Below are positions 45,407 through 54,169 of a DNA stretch of 64,000 bases, in pieces. Source of the DNA: JABCYV01 sp963696025 (GTDB taxonomy: Bacteria > Acidobacteriota > Terriglobia > Terriglobales > Acidobacteriaceae); contig CAVOII010000014.1 in NCBI GenBank assembly GCA_963696025.1, positions 186,001 through 250,000 on the forward strand. Reading direction: 5' to 3'. The position numbers and the translations under genes are program-made. Below the pieces are notes generated by a model. The model searched no databases. It had not been told where the DNA came from and saw nothing but the letters and a program-made list of their open reading frames with translations. Within the stretch, counting starts at the first letter, position 1, and every line of letters begins with the position of its first letter.

Positions 45407-45556
45407 ATGAATAGAAAGACTTGGGGCGCAACGTTTATGCTCTGCCTGCTTGCGCTGTGGCAGATGGCAGGCGGCGGTAAGATCGTGAATAAAAAGACTT
45501 GGGCTTCGGTGTTGATGCTTTGCTTGATGGGATTGTGGGTTACGGTAGGTTGTAGC
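45407..45556 (+). repeat. Tandem duplication of a signal-peptide coding segment
   Basis: Two copies, 78 nt apart: MNRKTWGATFMLCLLALW… and VNKKTWASVLMLCLMGLW…. DNA similarity is strongest in aagacttggg. The first copy lacks the lipobox Cys. Confidence 0.75.
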
Positions 45557-46270
45557 AAGAAAGAAAACACTAACGAGGAGCAGGGGACGTCGGCGACTTC
45601 AAAGGTACCGGCAACACCAACCTCCACTCCGATCGATCCCGCCACTGCAGCCACGGTCAGCGGCAGCGTAACTTACGCTGGCGCTGGTCCGAAACCCACA
45701 AAGATCGACATGAGCCAGGACGCAGCCTGCAAGGGAAATAACATGGCTGAAAACATCGTCGTCGCCGACGGCAAGCTGGCCAACGTTTTCGTTTACGTAA
45801 AGGATGGCCTCGGAGACCGTACTTTTGATGTTCCAAAGGACTCGACCACGATTGATCAGAAAAACTGTCAGTACCATCCCCATGTACTGGGTGTAATGAC
45901 AGGACAGAACATCGAGATCCGCAACGATGACGACACCACGCATAACATTCATCCCACGCCCAAAGACAACCGGGAGTGGAACGAATCTCAGCCCCCCAAG
46001 GCGGCCGCTCTGGAAAAGAGCTTTGCCCGTGAAGAGGTCATGCTGCCGGTGAAGTGCAACCAGCATCCCTGGATGAAGATGTACGTGAACGTGGTGAAGA
46101 CGCCGTTTTTTGCCATCACCGGCGCAGACGGGAAATACGAAATCAAAGGCCTACCGCCTGGGACTTACACGCTGGCATTTGTCCAAGAAAAACTGGGAGA
46201 GCAGGACCAGAAAGTCACGCTGGCCGCCAAGGACAGCAAGACAGTCGACCAAGGCTTCAAAGCACAGTAA
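45407..46270 (+). CDS. Cupredoxin-like lipoprotein with duplicated signal sequence
   Basis: A 287-residue exported protein. Mature part: a beta-domain with NCQYHPHVLGV, DDDTTHNIHPTP and LPVKCNQHPWMKMYV, giving His, Cys, His and Met ligands like a type-1 copper (plastocyanin-like) site. A short carboxypeptidase-regulatory-like domain (FFAITGADGKYEIKGLPPGTY) ends it. The N-terminus contains two tandem signal sequences; only the second has a lipobox-like Cys (LWVTVGC). GTG 45485 may therefore be the functional start, although ATG 45407 is also open. It lies right after the octaheme cytochrome, so an electron-carrier role between the bc-type complex and the oxidase is plausible. Confidence 0.87.
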   Translation: MNRKTWGATFMLCLLALWQMAGGGKIVNKKTWASVLMLCLMGLWVTVGCSKKENTNEEQGTSATSKVPATPTSTPIDPATAATVSGSVTYAGAGPKPTKIDMSQDAACKGNNMAENIVVADGKLANVFVYVKDGLGDRTFDVPKDSTTIDQKNCQYHPHVLGVMTGQNIEIRNDDDTTHNIHPTPKDNREWNESQPPKAAALEKSFAREEVMLPVKCNQHPWMKMYVNVVKTPFFAITGADGKYEIKGLPPGTYTLAFVQEKLGEQDQKVTLAAKDSKTVDQGFKAQ

Positions 46271-46360
46271 AATTGACGTAGCCGCGGGGTCGAATGTGGC
46301 GCCGGTTCATCAGCGGCTCTGCCGCCCTCGATCCCGCTGAGGCAACAGGCGTCGGCGCTA

Positions 46361-47314
46361 ATGAAGGAGCGACTTCTGACAGCGGTTTCGGCACCCTACA
46401 ATCGCGCTCTGCATGGTTTCGCTGTGTTCACGGCATGCGCGACGTTTCTTCTAATCATTGCCGGTGCGCTGGTAACCAGCAACGACGCCGGTCTTTCCGT
46501 CCCGGATTGGCCAACTTCATTCGGATCGCTATACAAGATTCCGCGCTTGGTGGGTGGAGTGAAGTTCGAGCACACTCATCGCATGATCGCGCAATTTGTC
46601 GGATTCCTGACCATCATTCTAGCGGTTTGGACGTGGCGCGGCGACCGCCGCCGCTGGGTCCGGTACTTCGGAGTCGGGGCATTGGTGGCGGTCATCGTGC
46701 AAGGTATTCTGGGCGGCCTGACCGTGCGGTTTTTTCTGCCGCCGTCCATCTCTTCCGCGCACGCCGCTCTGGCGCAAACCTTTTTTTGCATCGCTGTCGC
46801 CATGGCGCTCTTCACGGGGCGTAGATGGCCTGAGGAAAATACACAGCTAGAGGTTGACTCGCATCGCCCACGTCTCATGACGTTGGCCTGGGCGTCGGTC
46901 TTTGTTCTCTATGTGCAACTATTTGCTGGCGCCATGTTCCGTCACCATGGCCTCAGTTGGTGGCCACATGTTCTTAATGCACCGGTCGTGGCCATGGTGC
47001 TGACGTGGACGGCTATTCGCGCCCTCTCGCAGCACGCGACGATCGACGGCATTCGGCGTCCTGCCATCATCATGCTGTCATTGCTCATCGCTCAGCTCTG
47101 TCTCGGATTTGTAGCCTTCGTGACTCGCGTCGCCTGGGGTCACGACCCAGTTCAACCAGAATTGCCGATGGTGATCTCGACCGTGGCTCACGTCGCTGTC
47201 GGAGCACTGCTTCTCGCCACGACTGTGGTTCTCGCCATTCAAGTCTGGCGACACCTTCCGGCAGTCCTCGCGCAGCCTGTCTCAGCTGGAGATAGAACGA
47301 CGGTAGCCGCATGA
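46361..47314 (+). CDS. ctaA: Heme A synthase (COX15/CtaA)
   Basis: A 317-residue protein with eight transmembrane helices. CtaA signatures: GALVTSNDAGLSVPDWPTSFG, the first heme His in FEHTHRMIAQFVG, ILGGLTVRFFLPPSISSAHAALAQ, and the second half with LFAGAMFRHHGLSWWPH and ISTVAHVAVGALLL. It oxidises heme O to heme A for aa3-type oxidases, implying a terminal oxidase elsewhere in the genome. Position after the bc-type operon and ferrochelatase suggests a respiratory gene block. The DUF420 protein at 49266 belongs to the same theme. Confidence 0.95.
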   Translation: MKERLLTAVSAPYNRALHGFAVFTACATFLLIIAGALVTSNDAGLSVPDWPTSFGSLYKIPRLVGGVKFEHTHRMIAQFVGFLTIILAVWTWRGDRRRWVRYFGVGALVAVIVQGILGGLTVRFFLPPSISSAHAALAQTFFCIAVAMALFTGRRWPEENTQLEVDSHRPRLMTLAWASVFVLYVQLFAGAMFRHHGLSWWPHVLNAPVVAMVLTWTAIRALSQHATIDGIRRPAIIMLSLLIAQLCLGFVAFVTRVAWGHDPVQPELPMVISTVAHVAVGALLLATTVVLAIQVWRHLPAVLAQPVSAGDRTTVAA

Positions 47315-47340
47315 GAACCCATCTCGTCGTAGAATAGCGT

Positions 47341-48345
47341 GTGGCCTACAAAACTCCTGCATACGCTGTAGCTGGGCCCGAGGTGGAAATTTCCGTCGCC
47401 GACTCTTCGGCAATCTCCGTGCAGGACCTGGTGCATCGCTATGACGGCCGTGTTGCTTTAAACGGCGTGTCTTTCGAAGTGCAGCACGCCGAGCTATTCG
47501 GACTGCTCGGACCCAATGGCAGCGGCAAGACAACTTTGTTTCGGATTCTTTCTACGTTGATGGTGCCTTCCGGCGGACACGCCGTAGTCATGGGACACGA
47601 TGCCGCAAGGGAACCCGACCAGCTTCGCCGCCAAATTGGCGTCGTCTTTCAAGCCCAGAGCATCGACGTGAAACTGACCGCCGAAGAAAACCTCTGGCAT
47701 CAGGGTCATCTCTACAGTTTGCATGGCTCCGCTCTGAAATCGCGCATCGCAGATATGCTGGCTCGGGTCGGCCTGTCGGACCGTGCCGACGAAAAAGCCG
47801 AAACTCTCTCCGGTGGCATGCAACGCCGGCTGGAACTGGCCAAAGGCCTGCTCCACCACCCCTCGGTCTTGCTTCTCGATGAGCCGACGACCGGTCTCGA
47901 TCCTGGCGCTCGACGCGACCTTTGGCAGTACCTGCGGATCTTGCGTGATGAAGAGAGCGTCACCGTGATTGTGACTACGCATTTGATGGAGGAGGCCGAA
48001 CACTGCGATCGGCTCGCGATTCTGAATGAAGGCAAGCTGGTGGCGCTCGGAACGCCGCCGGACCTGAGAAATGAAATCGGCGGCGATGTGATCCTACTCG
48101 ATGCGCGGGATGCCGAAGCGCTGGCCGAGCGCATCCGCGGGCGTTTCAACGTGGATGCGCAGGTACTCGGAGGACAAGTGAGGCTGGAACGCGAGCATGG
48201 CCATCGTTTCATCACCGATGTGGTCGAGGCCTTCCCCGGCGAGATCAACGCGATTTCTGTCAGCAAACCAACTCTGGAAGACGTTTTCATCCGTCGCACC
48301 GGCCACAAGTTCTGGACTGACCCAGAGAAGGAGTTCGGAGAATGA
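47341..48345 (+). CDS. ABC transporter ATP-binding protein (DrrA/ABC-2 type)
   Basis: A 334-residue ATPase. Walker A GPNGSGKTT, Q-loop GVVFQAQSI, signature LSGGMQRRLELAKGLL, Walker B LLLDEPTTGLDP and the switch His in VTTHLMEEAEHC are all intact. A C-terminal domain of about 90 residues, typical of DrrA-like exporters, follows. The start is GTG 47341, after a 26-nt gap from ctaA; the first 25 residues before AISVQDLVHRYDG are variable. It pairs with the permease at 48400. Substrate unknown; its placement inside a respiratory block could hint at oxidase or heme-related export, which is speculative. Confidence 0.93.
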   Translation: MAYKTPAYAVAGPEVEISVADSSAISVQDLVHRYDGRVALNGVSFEVQHAELFGLLGPNGSGKTTLFRILSTLMVPSGGHAVVMGHDAAREPDQLRRQIGVVFQAQSIDVKLTAEENLWHQGHLYSLHGSALKSRIADMLARVGLSDRADEKAETLSGGMQRRLELAKGLLHHPSVLLLDEPTTGLDPGARRDLWQYLRILRDEESVTVIVTTHLMEEAEHCDRLAILNEGKLVALGTPPDLRNEIGGDVILLDARDAEALAERIRGRFNVDAQVLGGQVRLEREHGHRFITDVVEAFPGEINAISVSKPTLEDVFIRRTGHKFWTDPEKEFGE

Positions 48346-48365
48346 TTTTCTTTGCGTTCTTCGCT

Positions 48366-48392
48366 ACCTTTGCGCACTTTGCGGTTAAAGGC
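48366..48392. repeat. Dispersed intergenic repeat, copy 1
   Basis: acctttgcgcactttgcggt followed by taaaggc is nearly the same as 60090-60115 (gcctttgcgacctttgcggt). Both lie in gaps between genes. Confidence 0.5.
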
Positions 48393-48399
48393 TTTGTCC

Positions 48400-49269
48400 A
48401 TGAATATGGCAACCGCGCCCCAGGCGCAGAAAGGAGCTGACGTGGCTACCCAAAGTGCAGCTCTGACCGCTCCGGTCTCAGGAGTATCGAATGGACTCGT
48501 TCTCGCAGCTCTGACCCTCTGGTGGCGAGAAGTGGTCCGGTTCTACCGACAACCCGCGCGGGTGGTTGGCGTCATCGCGTCGCCAGTCCTGTTTTGGGTG
48601 GTGATTGGCTCCGGCTTTGGAAGCTCATTCCGTACAGGGGGCGCGGGGGGGCAGCAGCGCTACCTGCACTACTTTTATCCCGGCGCCCTGATCATGATTG
48701 TCTTATTCACTTCTATCTTCACCATGATGTCGGTGATCGAAGACCGTAAAGAGGGGTTTCTTCTGTCGGTGCTCGTTGCTCCGGTATCACGATCGGCCAT
48801 TGTGTTGGGGAAAGTCCTGGGTGGAACAACGCTGTCCACTATTCAGGGACTGATCTTCCTCGCGTTCGCTCCCCTGGTTGGAGTGCATATTGGTATCGGC
48901 GATCTGCTGCTGGTGGCACTGACTGTCTTTCTGGTCTCGTTTGCGCTGACGGCGCTCGGGTTCGCCATCGCCTGGCCCATGGATTCGAGCCAGTCCTTTC
49001 ATGCCATCATTAACCTTTTTCTGATCCCTCTGTGGCTGCTCTCCGGTGCCCTGTTTCCGTTGGCTGGAGCATCGGGATGGATTCGAGTTCTGATGTGGGT
49101 TAATCCCCTGACTTACGGCGTCGAGGCGTTGCGCGACCTGCTCTATCCCGCGAGTCCGGCGGTGTTCCCGCTGACCTCGTCCCTGGCGACATTGATTCTC
49201 TTCGCGGCTTTCATGTTCGGGATTGCTTTCGTCATGGTGAACCGTCGCACTACGAAACCTGCAGCATGA
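48400..49269 (+). CDS. ABC-2 type transporter permease
   Basis: A membrane subunit of up to 289 residues with six transmembrane helices of the ABC-2 class: VVGVIASPVLFWVVIGSGFG, YFYPGALIMIVLFTSIFTMM, SVIEDRKEGFLLSVLVAPVSR and NPLTYGVEALRDLLYP are typical. The start is uncertain: ATG 48400, ATG 48406, or GTG 48442, which has the best ribosome binding site (AAGGAG). The sequence before 48400 is a dispersed intergenic repeat, so the longer frame from 48352 is unlikely. The stop overlaps the ATG of the DUF420 gene by 4 nt, so the genes are translationally linked. Confidence 0.92.
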   Translation: MNMATAPQAQKGADVATQSAALTAPVSGVSNGLVLAALTLWWREVVRFYRQPARVVGVIASPVLFWVVIGSGFGSSFRTGGAGGQQRYLHYFYPGALIMIVLFTSIFTMMSVIEDRKEGFLLSVLVAPVSRSAIVLGKVLGGTTLSTIQGLIFLAFAPLVGVHIGIGDLLLVALTVFLVSFALTALGFAIAWPMDSSQSFHAIINLFLIPLWLLSGALFPLAGASGWIRVLMWVNPLTYGVEALRDLLYPASPAVFPLTSSLATLILFAAFMFGIAFVMVNRRTTKPAA

Positions 49270-49703
49270 TGCAAGACCCAGCACAATACGCCATCTTCCC
49301 GGTGATCGACGCCACCCTGAACGGCACGACCGCCATACTGTTGCTCATCGGAAGAAATTTCATAAAACATGGACGCATGGCAGCACACCGCGCGCTGATG
49401 ATTGCGGCTTTAGTTTCATCTACGCTGTTCCCGACTTCGTACTTGTACTATCACTATCATGTAGGGTCAGTGCGATTTCAGGGACGAGGCTGGTCGCGTC
49501 CTCTTTATTTCACCATCCTAATCTCGCACACGATCCTTGCGATCGCCATTGTGCCCATGGTTATCATCACCCTAAGCCGAGCCTTGCGCGAGCGCTTCGA
49601 TCGTCATCAAGCCATCGCCCGCTGGACATTTCCCTTGTGGATGTACGTCTCAGTTACAGGGGTTATCGTGTACGTCATGCTCTATCATTTGTTTGCAGCT
49701 TGA
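49266..49703 (+). CDS. DUF420 family membrane protein (CtaM/YozB-like)
   Basis: A 145-residue protein with four transmembrane helices. It matches DUF420: FPVIDATLNGTTAILLLIG, HRALMIAALVSSTLFPTSYLYYHYH, FTILISHTILAIAIVPMVI and TFPLWMYVSVTGVIVYVMLYHLF, with conserved His residues likely to face the membrane surface. DUF420 includes CtaM, which is needed for heme-copper oxidase maturation in Bacillus/Staphylococcus. Its link with ctaA two genes upstream supports such a role here. The ATG overlaps the permease stop by 4 nt. Confidence 0.9.
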   Translation: MMQDPAQYAIFPVIDATLNGTTAILLLIGRNFIKHGRMAAHRALMIAALVSSTLFPTSYLYYHYHVGSVRFQGRGWSRPLYFTILISHTILAIAIVPMVIITLSRALRERFDRHQAIARWTFPLWMYVSVTGVIVYVMLYHLFAA

Positions 49704-49815
49704 AATTTTCTCGGCCTTCCTTTGTGTACCTTCGGGTTCAAAAAGGCGATTACCACAGAGGACACCAAGGTACACGAAGGTACACGAAGGAATTCATGAG
49801 ACGAAGTCCCAAGCT

Positions 49816-50088
49816 ATGGCTACCGTCAGGCTCAAAATCGACGTGTCGGGCACAGTCGGCGACGAAGCCTGGCGAGAACTCCGCCAGTTTGATCAGATTC
49901 AAACCGCAGATTTTGGTCCCCAATTCGGTAGCGGAGGCCGCTGCAATCATCCGCTCAACGCTCCCCATGGCAAAGGCGAATGGATCGGAGCCGAAATCCG
50001 GCTGCAGACTCCGCTTCTGGCTCAATACGCCGTCTCGCATTATTTGGAGCAGGACCGCGTGCTCGACGCGGACGTGATCGAGCAATGA
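49816..50088 (+). CDS. Hypothetical protein, 90 aa
   Basis: Not recognised. It reads MATVRLKIDVSGTVGDEAWR and later FGSGGRCNHPLNAPHGKGEW, ending in LEQDRVLDADVIEQ. One Cys and two His lie close together (GRCNHPLNAPHG). The ATG at 49816 is chosen; the frame upstream to 49693 crosses an intergenic repeat (ggtacacgaaggtacacgaa). Its stop overlaps the next start (ATGA at 50085), so the pair is translationally coupled and protein-coding is likely. Confidence 0.6.
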   Translation: MATVRLKIDVSGTVGDEAWRELRQFDQIQTADFGPQFGSGGRCNHPLNAPHGKGEWIGAEIRLQTPLLAQYAVSHYLEQDRVLDADVIEQ

Positions 50089-50960
50089 CGATCAGCCCCG
50101 GCGCTATTCTGGCTGCCTCTGACGCAAAGCTTCCTCGTCACCGCATGTCCACGCGCAACCGCCTTCTTTTTTTTCTGACGGCGTGGTTGATCGTGCTGAT
50201 GCCATTCCTGTTCTGGTGGAACACCTGGTTTGGCCGCCAGCTTTCTGACAAACAGCTGACCGAATATTTGCAGGACGAGAAGAAACCGCGGCACATCCAA
50301 CATGCCCTGGTACAGATTGGCGAACGCATGGCCCGCCAAGAGAACAGCGTGACCCGGTGGTATCCGGAAGTTGTGCGCCTGGCCTCGTATCCGGTCGAGG
50401 AGGTGCGCAATACCGACGCCTGGGTTATGGGCCAGGACACATCCGGAGCCGGATTCCACGAAGCGCTGTTGAAGATGCTCAACGATCCTTCGCTCATAGT
50501 GCGTGGTAATGCCGCACTTTCGCTGGTGCGCTTTGGTGACGCGAGCGGAAGACCTCAGATTGTCGCGCTTCTTCAGCCCGCTAAAGTTATCTCACCGACT
50601 TCAGGCAAAATCGTAGACACTAGTACGACAGGCACGGCCATCCATCAAAACGGAGTCATTGCCAAGATCGAGAACGGCGGCCACACAACGGATGTGCGCT
50701 CGCCTATCAGCGGCCGCTTGCGAGAGCTCTCGAGGAAAGCCGGGCAGGCGGTCGTTGCCGGTGACGAAATTGCGACCATCGATCCCGGCACCGATCAGGT
50801 TTGGGAAGCGCTGCGCGCTCTTTACCTTATTGGCCAGCCGGAGGATATTCCTGCCATCCAACCTTACGAACGGGACTTGCCCGACATTCCCGACCATGTG
50901 CGCCAGCAGGCGTTGGAGACAGAAAGGGCCATTCGGGATCGGGTTGCTGCTGCAAAGTAA
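50085..50960 (+). CDS. Membrane protein with HEAT-like repeat and biotinyl/lipoyl-like domain
   Basis: A 291-residue protein. A single N-terminal transmembrane helix (RLLFFLTAWLIVLMPFLFWW) is followed by about 120 helical residues of HEAT-like character (HIQHALVQIGERMARQ, IVRGNAALSLVRFGD). A beta-hairpin domain (AKVISPTSGKIVDT … VRSPISGRLRELSRKAGQAV … EIATIDPG) follows, with the shape of a biotinyl/lipoyl carrier or membrane-fusion-protein barrel but without the modified Lys motif. A final HEAT-like helix pair ends it. Function unknown. It starts by a 4-nt overlap with the upstream gene. Confidence 0.72.
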   Translation: MTISPGAILAASDAKLPRHRMSTRNRLLFFLTAWLIVLMPFLFWWNTWFGRQLSDKQLTEYLQDEKKPRHIQHALVQIGERMARQENSVTRWYPEVVRLASYPVEEVRNTDAWVMGQDTSGAGFHEALLKMLNDPSLIVRGNAALSLVRFGDASGRPQIVALLQPAKVISPTSGKIVDTSTTGTAIHQNGVIAKIENGGHTTDVRSPISGRLRELSRKAGQAVVAGDEIATIDPGTDQVWEALRALYLIGQPEDIPAIQPYERDLPDIPDHVRQQALETERAIRDRVAAAK

Positions 50961-51035
50961 AGCAGAAGAAATGATCAGTTCTTAGTTAGGAGTTCTGGGT
51001 TTGGCTACTAGAAGCTAAGAGCTAGGAGCTGATGG

Positions 51036-51413
51036 TTAAAACGGCATTACTCCCACTTCTTTTTCCACCTCAACCGTGTCCACCATCACTATGGCATCCC
51101 ATGGACATCCGTCCAGAAACGCGCCGTCCGGACCTTTGCTGGTGCACTTCTTGCAACCGATGCAGAGGATTGGGTCGACTTGAATGCGTCCGAAGGGCGG
51201 ATGATCTTCGTCGGGAACCCAGAACATGCAATCCTCGACCGGACAATATTCCACACACGCCGGCGACCCCGCGCAGCCGGTGCAGCACTCGGTAATGACG
51301 GCCAACTCTTTGGGTTTCTTCTTGCGAGGGGTGGTAAGACCTTTGGATCTAGGTTCGTGCTTGAGCTCGTCGGGCACGCTCCCGACGGCTCCCGTGGCGG
51401 GTTCGGCAGGCAT
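51036..51413 (-). CDS. 4Fe-4S ferredoxin
   Basis: A 125-residue protein with a basic N-terminal extension of about 40 residues and a ferredoxin core. The Cys groups are ECCTGCAGSPACVEYCPVEDC and LCIGCKKCTSKGPDGAFLDG followed by CP, which could bind two clusters, although the second group lacks the canonical CxxCxxCxxxCP spacing: its last Cys is displaced by an insertion. It ends in a short acidic tail. It probably acts as a soluble cytoplasmic electron carrier. The gene is divergent from ssb, with an inverted repeat in the gap. Confidence 0.85.
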   Translation of the reverse strand: MPAEPATGAVGSVPDELKHEPRSKGLTTPRKKKPKELAVITECCTGCAGSPACVEYCPVEDCMFWVPDEDHPPFGRIQVDPILCIGCKKCTSKGPDGAFLDGCPWDAIVMVDTVEVEKEVGVMPF

Positions 51414-51439
51414 CGAGTTGATTATATCTCATCGGACGT

Positions 51440-51567
51440 CGGACCTCGGGCGTCAGCCAGCCAGAGCCTGGACCGGAACCTTCTGTTTCCCCGCTCATCG
51501 CGGGACCAAATCGGTCTGGAGTTTGAGGTCCGAGATCTGGGGTCGGACGTCCGACGCCCGAGGTCCG
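51440..51567. repeat. Inverted repeat between ferredoxin and ssb genes
   Basis: CGGACCTCGGGCGTC at 51440-51454 is exactly complementary to 51553-51567. The roughly 100 bases between hold further GA/TC-rich partial repeats. It resembles a dispersed intergenic element. Confidence 0.55.
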
Positions 51568-51664
51568 GGTTTCTGATATATTGAACATCCAGCCCCAATC
51601 ATCCCGGTTCCCGGCGTTTTCAGGCTCCGTTATCCCAATTCAAGGGGCGGAAGGAGCATCACTT

Positions 51665-52138
51665 ATGGCAGGTAAAAGTCTTAATAGAGTTACTCTTATT
51701 GGCAATCTTGGCAAAGATCCGGAGATCAAGTACACCCCCAGCGGCACTCCAGTGGCAAAGCTCACTTTGGCCACCAACGAGCGCTTTAAAGACAAGGCCG
51801 GGGAATGGCAGGACCGCACCGAGTGGCACAACGTAGTCCTCTGGCAACGCCTGGCGGAGATCGCGGGCGAGTATCTGAAGAAAGGCGGCAAGGTCTATAT
51901 TGAAGGTCGCCTCCAAACCCGCTCCTGGGACGACAAGACATCGGGTCAGAAGAAGTATATGACCGAAGTCGTGGCCAATGATCTGATCCTGCTGGGCGGC
52001 CGAGGCGAAGGCGCAGGTGGTGACTTCTCGGGTGGCTCGCGCGGCGCAGCGGGTGGAAATAATTTCGACCAGCGCGCGCCGGAACCCGAGGCAGCGGCCG
52101 CTTCGACGCCTATCAGCGACGAAGACATACCGTTCTAG
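51665..52138 (+). CDS. ssb: Single-stranded DNA-binding protein
   Basis: A 157-residue SSB. An OB-fold (MAGKSLNRVTLIGNLGKDPEI … FKDKAGEWQDRTEWHNVVLW … VYIEGRLQTRSW) occupies residues 1-108. A Gly-rich linker and the acidic tip STPISDEDIPF, which binds partner proteins, complete it. GGAAGGAGC before the ATG at 51665 fixes the start; the longer frame upstream is not used. Essential for replication and repair. The pterin dehydratase gene follows 20 nt downstream, probably in the same transcript. Confidence 0.97.
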   Translation: MAGKSLNRVTLIGNLGKDPEIKYTPSGTPVAKLTLATNERFKDKAGEWQDRTEWHNVVLWQRLAEIAGEYLKKGGKVYIEGRLQTRSWDDKTSGQKKYMTEVVANDLILLGGRGEGAGGDFSGGSRGAAGGNNFDQRAPEPEAAAASTPISDEDIPF

Positions 52139-52158
52139 GCGACCCAGAGGATTAACTC

Positions 52159-52491
52159 ATGTCCGAATTAGCCGACAAAACTTGTGTGCCTTGCCGCGGG
52201 GACGTTCCCCCGATCAAGGGCTATCACCTGCAGCGCCTGTCGCAGATCGTTCCGCAGTGGAAGGTAGTCAACGAGCATCATCTCGTCCGCGCGTTCACGT
52301 TTCCTGACTTCAAGCAAGCGCTGGATTTTGTGAATCGCGCGGGAGAAGTTGCCGAACAGCAGGGACACCACCCTGACATTCTGTTGGCCTGGGGCAAAGC
52401 CGAAGTCACCTTGTGGACGCATAAGATCGACGGCCTTTCCGAGAGCGACTTCATCATGGCGGCCAAGATCGACCGGCTGTATCCCAATTGA
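52159..52491 (+). CDS. phhB: Pterin-4-alpha-carbinolamine dehydratase
   Basis: A 110-residue enzyme that dehydrates 4a-hydroxytetrahydropterin. It carries the family core WKVVNEHHLVRAFTFPDFKQ and the catalytic EQQGHHPDILLAWGKAEVTLWTH (the GHHPD His pair). The N-terminal CVPCRGDVPPI motif is common in bacterial members. Length is normal. No pterin-dependent hydroxylase gene is nearby. It is probably co-transcribed with ssb. Confidence 0.95.
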   Translation: MSELADKTCVPCRGDVPPIKGYHLQRLSQIVPQWKVVNEHHLVRAFTFPDFKQALDFVNRAGEVAEQQGHHPDILLAWGKAEVTLWTHKIDGLSESDFIMAAKIDRLYPN

Positions 52492-52583
52492 ATCTTGCAT
52501 CAGGGGTTGAAGCCCAGCCTGTTTCTTGTGAGTCTTTGCAGTACGCTGCCCGGGAGGGCAGCGGTCTGCATATAGCATCTGCT

Positions 52584-53909
52584 TCATTCCGCCGTTTCCG
52601 CAGCCGCAACCAGCGGGGTGGGCTTCCACCAGCGCATCGCCCAGGCCCACAAACCAGCCGGTGCAAGCATGATCAGTCCGGTTGTGATCGCCACAACCCG
52701 CGCTGAAACTCCGTGATCGATAAAGAATCCGGTGAGGTAGGCCCCAAGCGCGAGCGTCAGCATACAGAGTCCAAGCTCGGCGGAAAAAACCCTTCCCCGG
52801 AATTTGTCATCGGTGTTGAGTTGCAGCAGGGTCGTGGAAAATACCCACACGGTCGATCCCCCGCAGTGTGCCACCACAATCCAGAAGCATGCCACCGATA
52901 GAGACCCTGCCGCACCCAGGCTGCCGTAGCCCAAGGCCAACGCGAGGAATCCGAACAGAATCCCGAGCCGTAGCCGGCTCTGACTATGACCCGCCCAGCG
53001 AGCCGAGAACAACGGTCCAACGATCGCGCCGATTCCGCGCGCGCCCAGTAGCAGGCTCATGCCCAACACCGCGCTTCGTTCGGGCTCCAGACCCGGCCAG
53101 CGCAGAGGAAACACTCTCTCGCCCATCACAGTAAACAAAACCCAGCTCACGCCCATGGTCGCCAGGCCGGTCTTAACCAGGACAGTCGCAAACAGGCGAG
53201 GGTCACGCCGCACATAACGGATGCCATCCGCCATAGCCGAAAAATCCGACAAGTCGGCCGCGCGAAGCTTGCCAGATGCCTTGGCGTGCGGCTCCTCGAA
53301 GTGCATCCGGCTAATTAAAAATGCCGATGCGAGAAAGGACAATGCATTCAGCACAAACGATGCGTTGCGTCCGAGAAGGGCCAACGCGATCCCGCCCAAT
53401 GTCGCTCCAGCCACCAGATTGAGCGACCAAGTTGTGGACGAGAGCGTGTTGGCGATGATCAAATCCTGGTCGGTGGTGACGTTGGGGATCACTGCAGTTC
53501 GTGCCGGCTCGAAGAAAGCCCACATTACGCTTTCGAGGACCAGCAGCGGGTAAACGAGCCACAGCGTAGAACGGGAACGAACCAATAGCATGGTGAGGAC
53601 GATTACCACTCGCGCCAGATCAGCGGTGATCATGACCCGCTTGCGACGGATGCGGTCATTCACCACGCCCGCAATGGGTCCGATCAGAGTTTGCGGCAGC
53701 ACTTGCAAAACCAGCGCCAACGCCACCGACCGGGCCTGGCCGGTGAACTGCAGTAGCAGGTTATAAATCGCGAGAGTGTAAAACCAGTCTCCGATTTCGC
53801 TGACAATCTGCGCCATCCACAAACGCCGGAAATTCCGGTTGTGGCGCAAGAGACGCAGGTATGCCGAAAATGAAATAGAACTGACTTCACGTTCAGCTTG
53901 TGGTTCCAT
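52584..53909 (-). CDS. MFS transporter
   Basis: A 441-residue major-facilitator protein with about 12 hydrophobic helices. An N-terminal cytoplasmic stretch (RLLRHNRNFRRLWMAQIVSEIGDWFYTLAIY) is typical of the MFS_3/enterobactin-exporter-like group. The A-motif equivalent GVVNDRIRRKRVMITADLARV is present between helices 2 and 3, and a long central loop holds a charged segment (HFEEPHAKASGKLRAADLS). It is likely an exporter of a small molecule by proton antiport; the substrate is unknown. It is convergent with phhB. Confidence 0.93.
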   Translation of the reverse strand: MEPQAEREVSSISFSAYLRLLRHNRNFRRLWMAQIVSEIGDWFYTLAIYNLLLQFTGQARSVALALVLQVLPQTLIGPIAGVVNDRIRRKRVMITADLARVVIVLTMLLVRSRSTLWLVYPLLVLESVMWAFFEPARTAVIPNVTTDQDLIIANTLSSTTWSLNLVAGATLGGIALALLGRNASFVLNALSFLASAFLISRMHFEEPHAKASGKLRAADLSDFSAMADGIRYVRRDPRLFATVLVKTGLATMGVSWVLFTVMGERVFPLRWPGLEPERSAVLGMSLLLGARGIGAIVGPLFSARWAGHSQSRLRLGILFGFLALALGYGSLGAAGSLSVACFWIVVAHCGGSTVWVFSTTLLQLNTDDKFRGRVFSAELGLCMLTLALGAYLTGFFIDHGVSARVVAITTGLIMLAPAGLWAWAMRWWKPTPLVAAAETAE

Positions 53910-54114
53910 TACAGATTCCGAATTGAACTTCTACAGTATTCAATGTATGGGCAATTCTGACACAGACTGGTCATGGTGCCCGCCCTGTGCGCAATTTGCT
54001 GCGACCCATGTGCACGTAACTGCATACGTCGATTAAGGCCAGCCATTTCAGCAGTGGAGCCTTCTGTAAACGCTGCATCTACGGTGATTAAATGATATCC
54101 AATGCACAGGGAGA

Positions 54115-54144
54115 TTGGCGTTCATCGTGATCTGAAAATATATA
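54115..54144 (+). promoter_or_regulatory. Possible promoter of the PEP-CTERM gene
   Basis: TTGGCG 54115-54120, an 18-bp spacer, TATATA 54139-54144, in an otherwise unusual AT-rich patch. The PEP-CTERM ATG is 26 nt beyond. Confidence 0.4.
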
Positions 54145-54169
54145 TATACGTAATGAAAAGGACGGTCTC

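Noticed and set aside
48352..48399. Upstream extension of the ABC permease
   Set aside because: It is made of a dispersed intergenic repeat also found at 60090; downstream starts have better sites.
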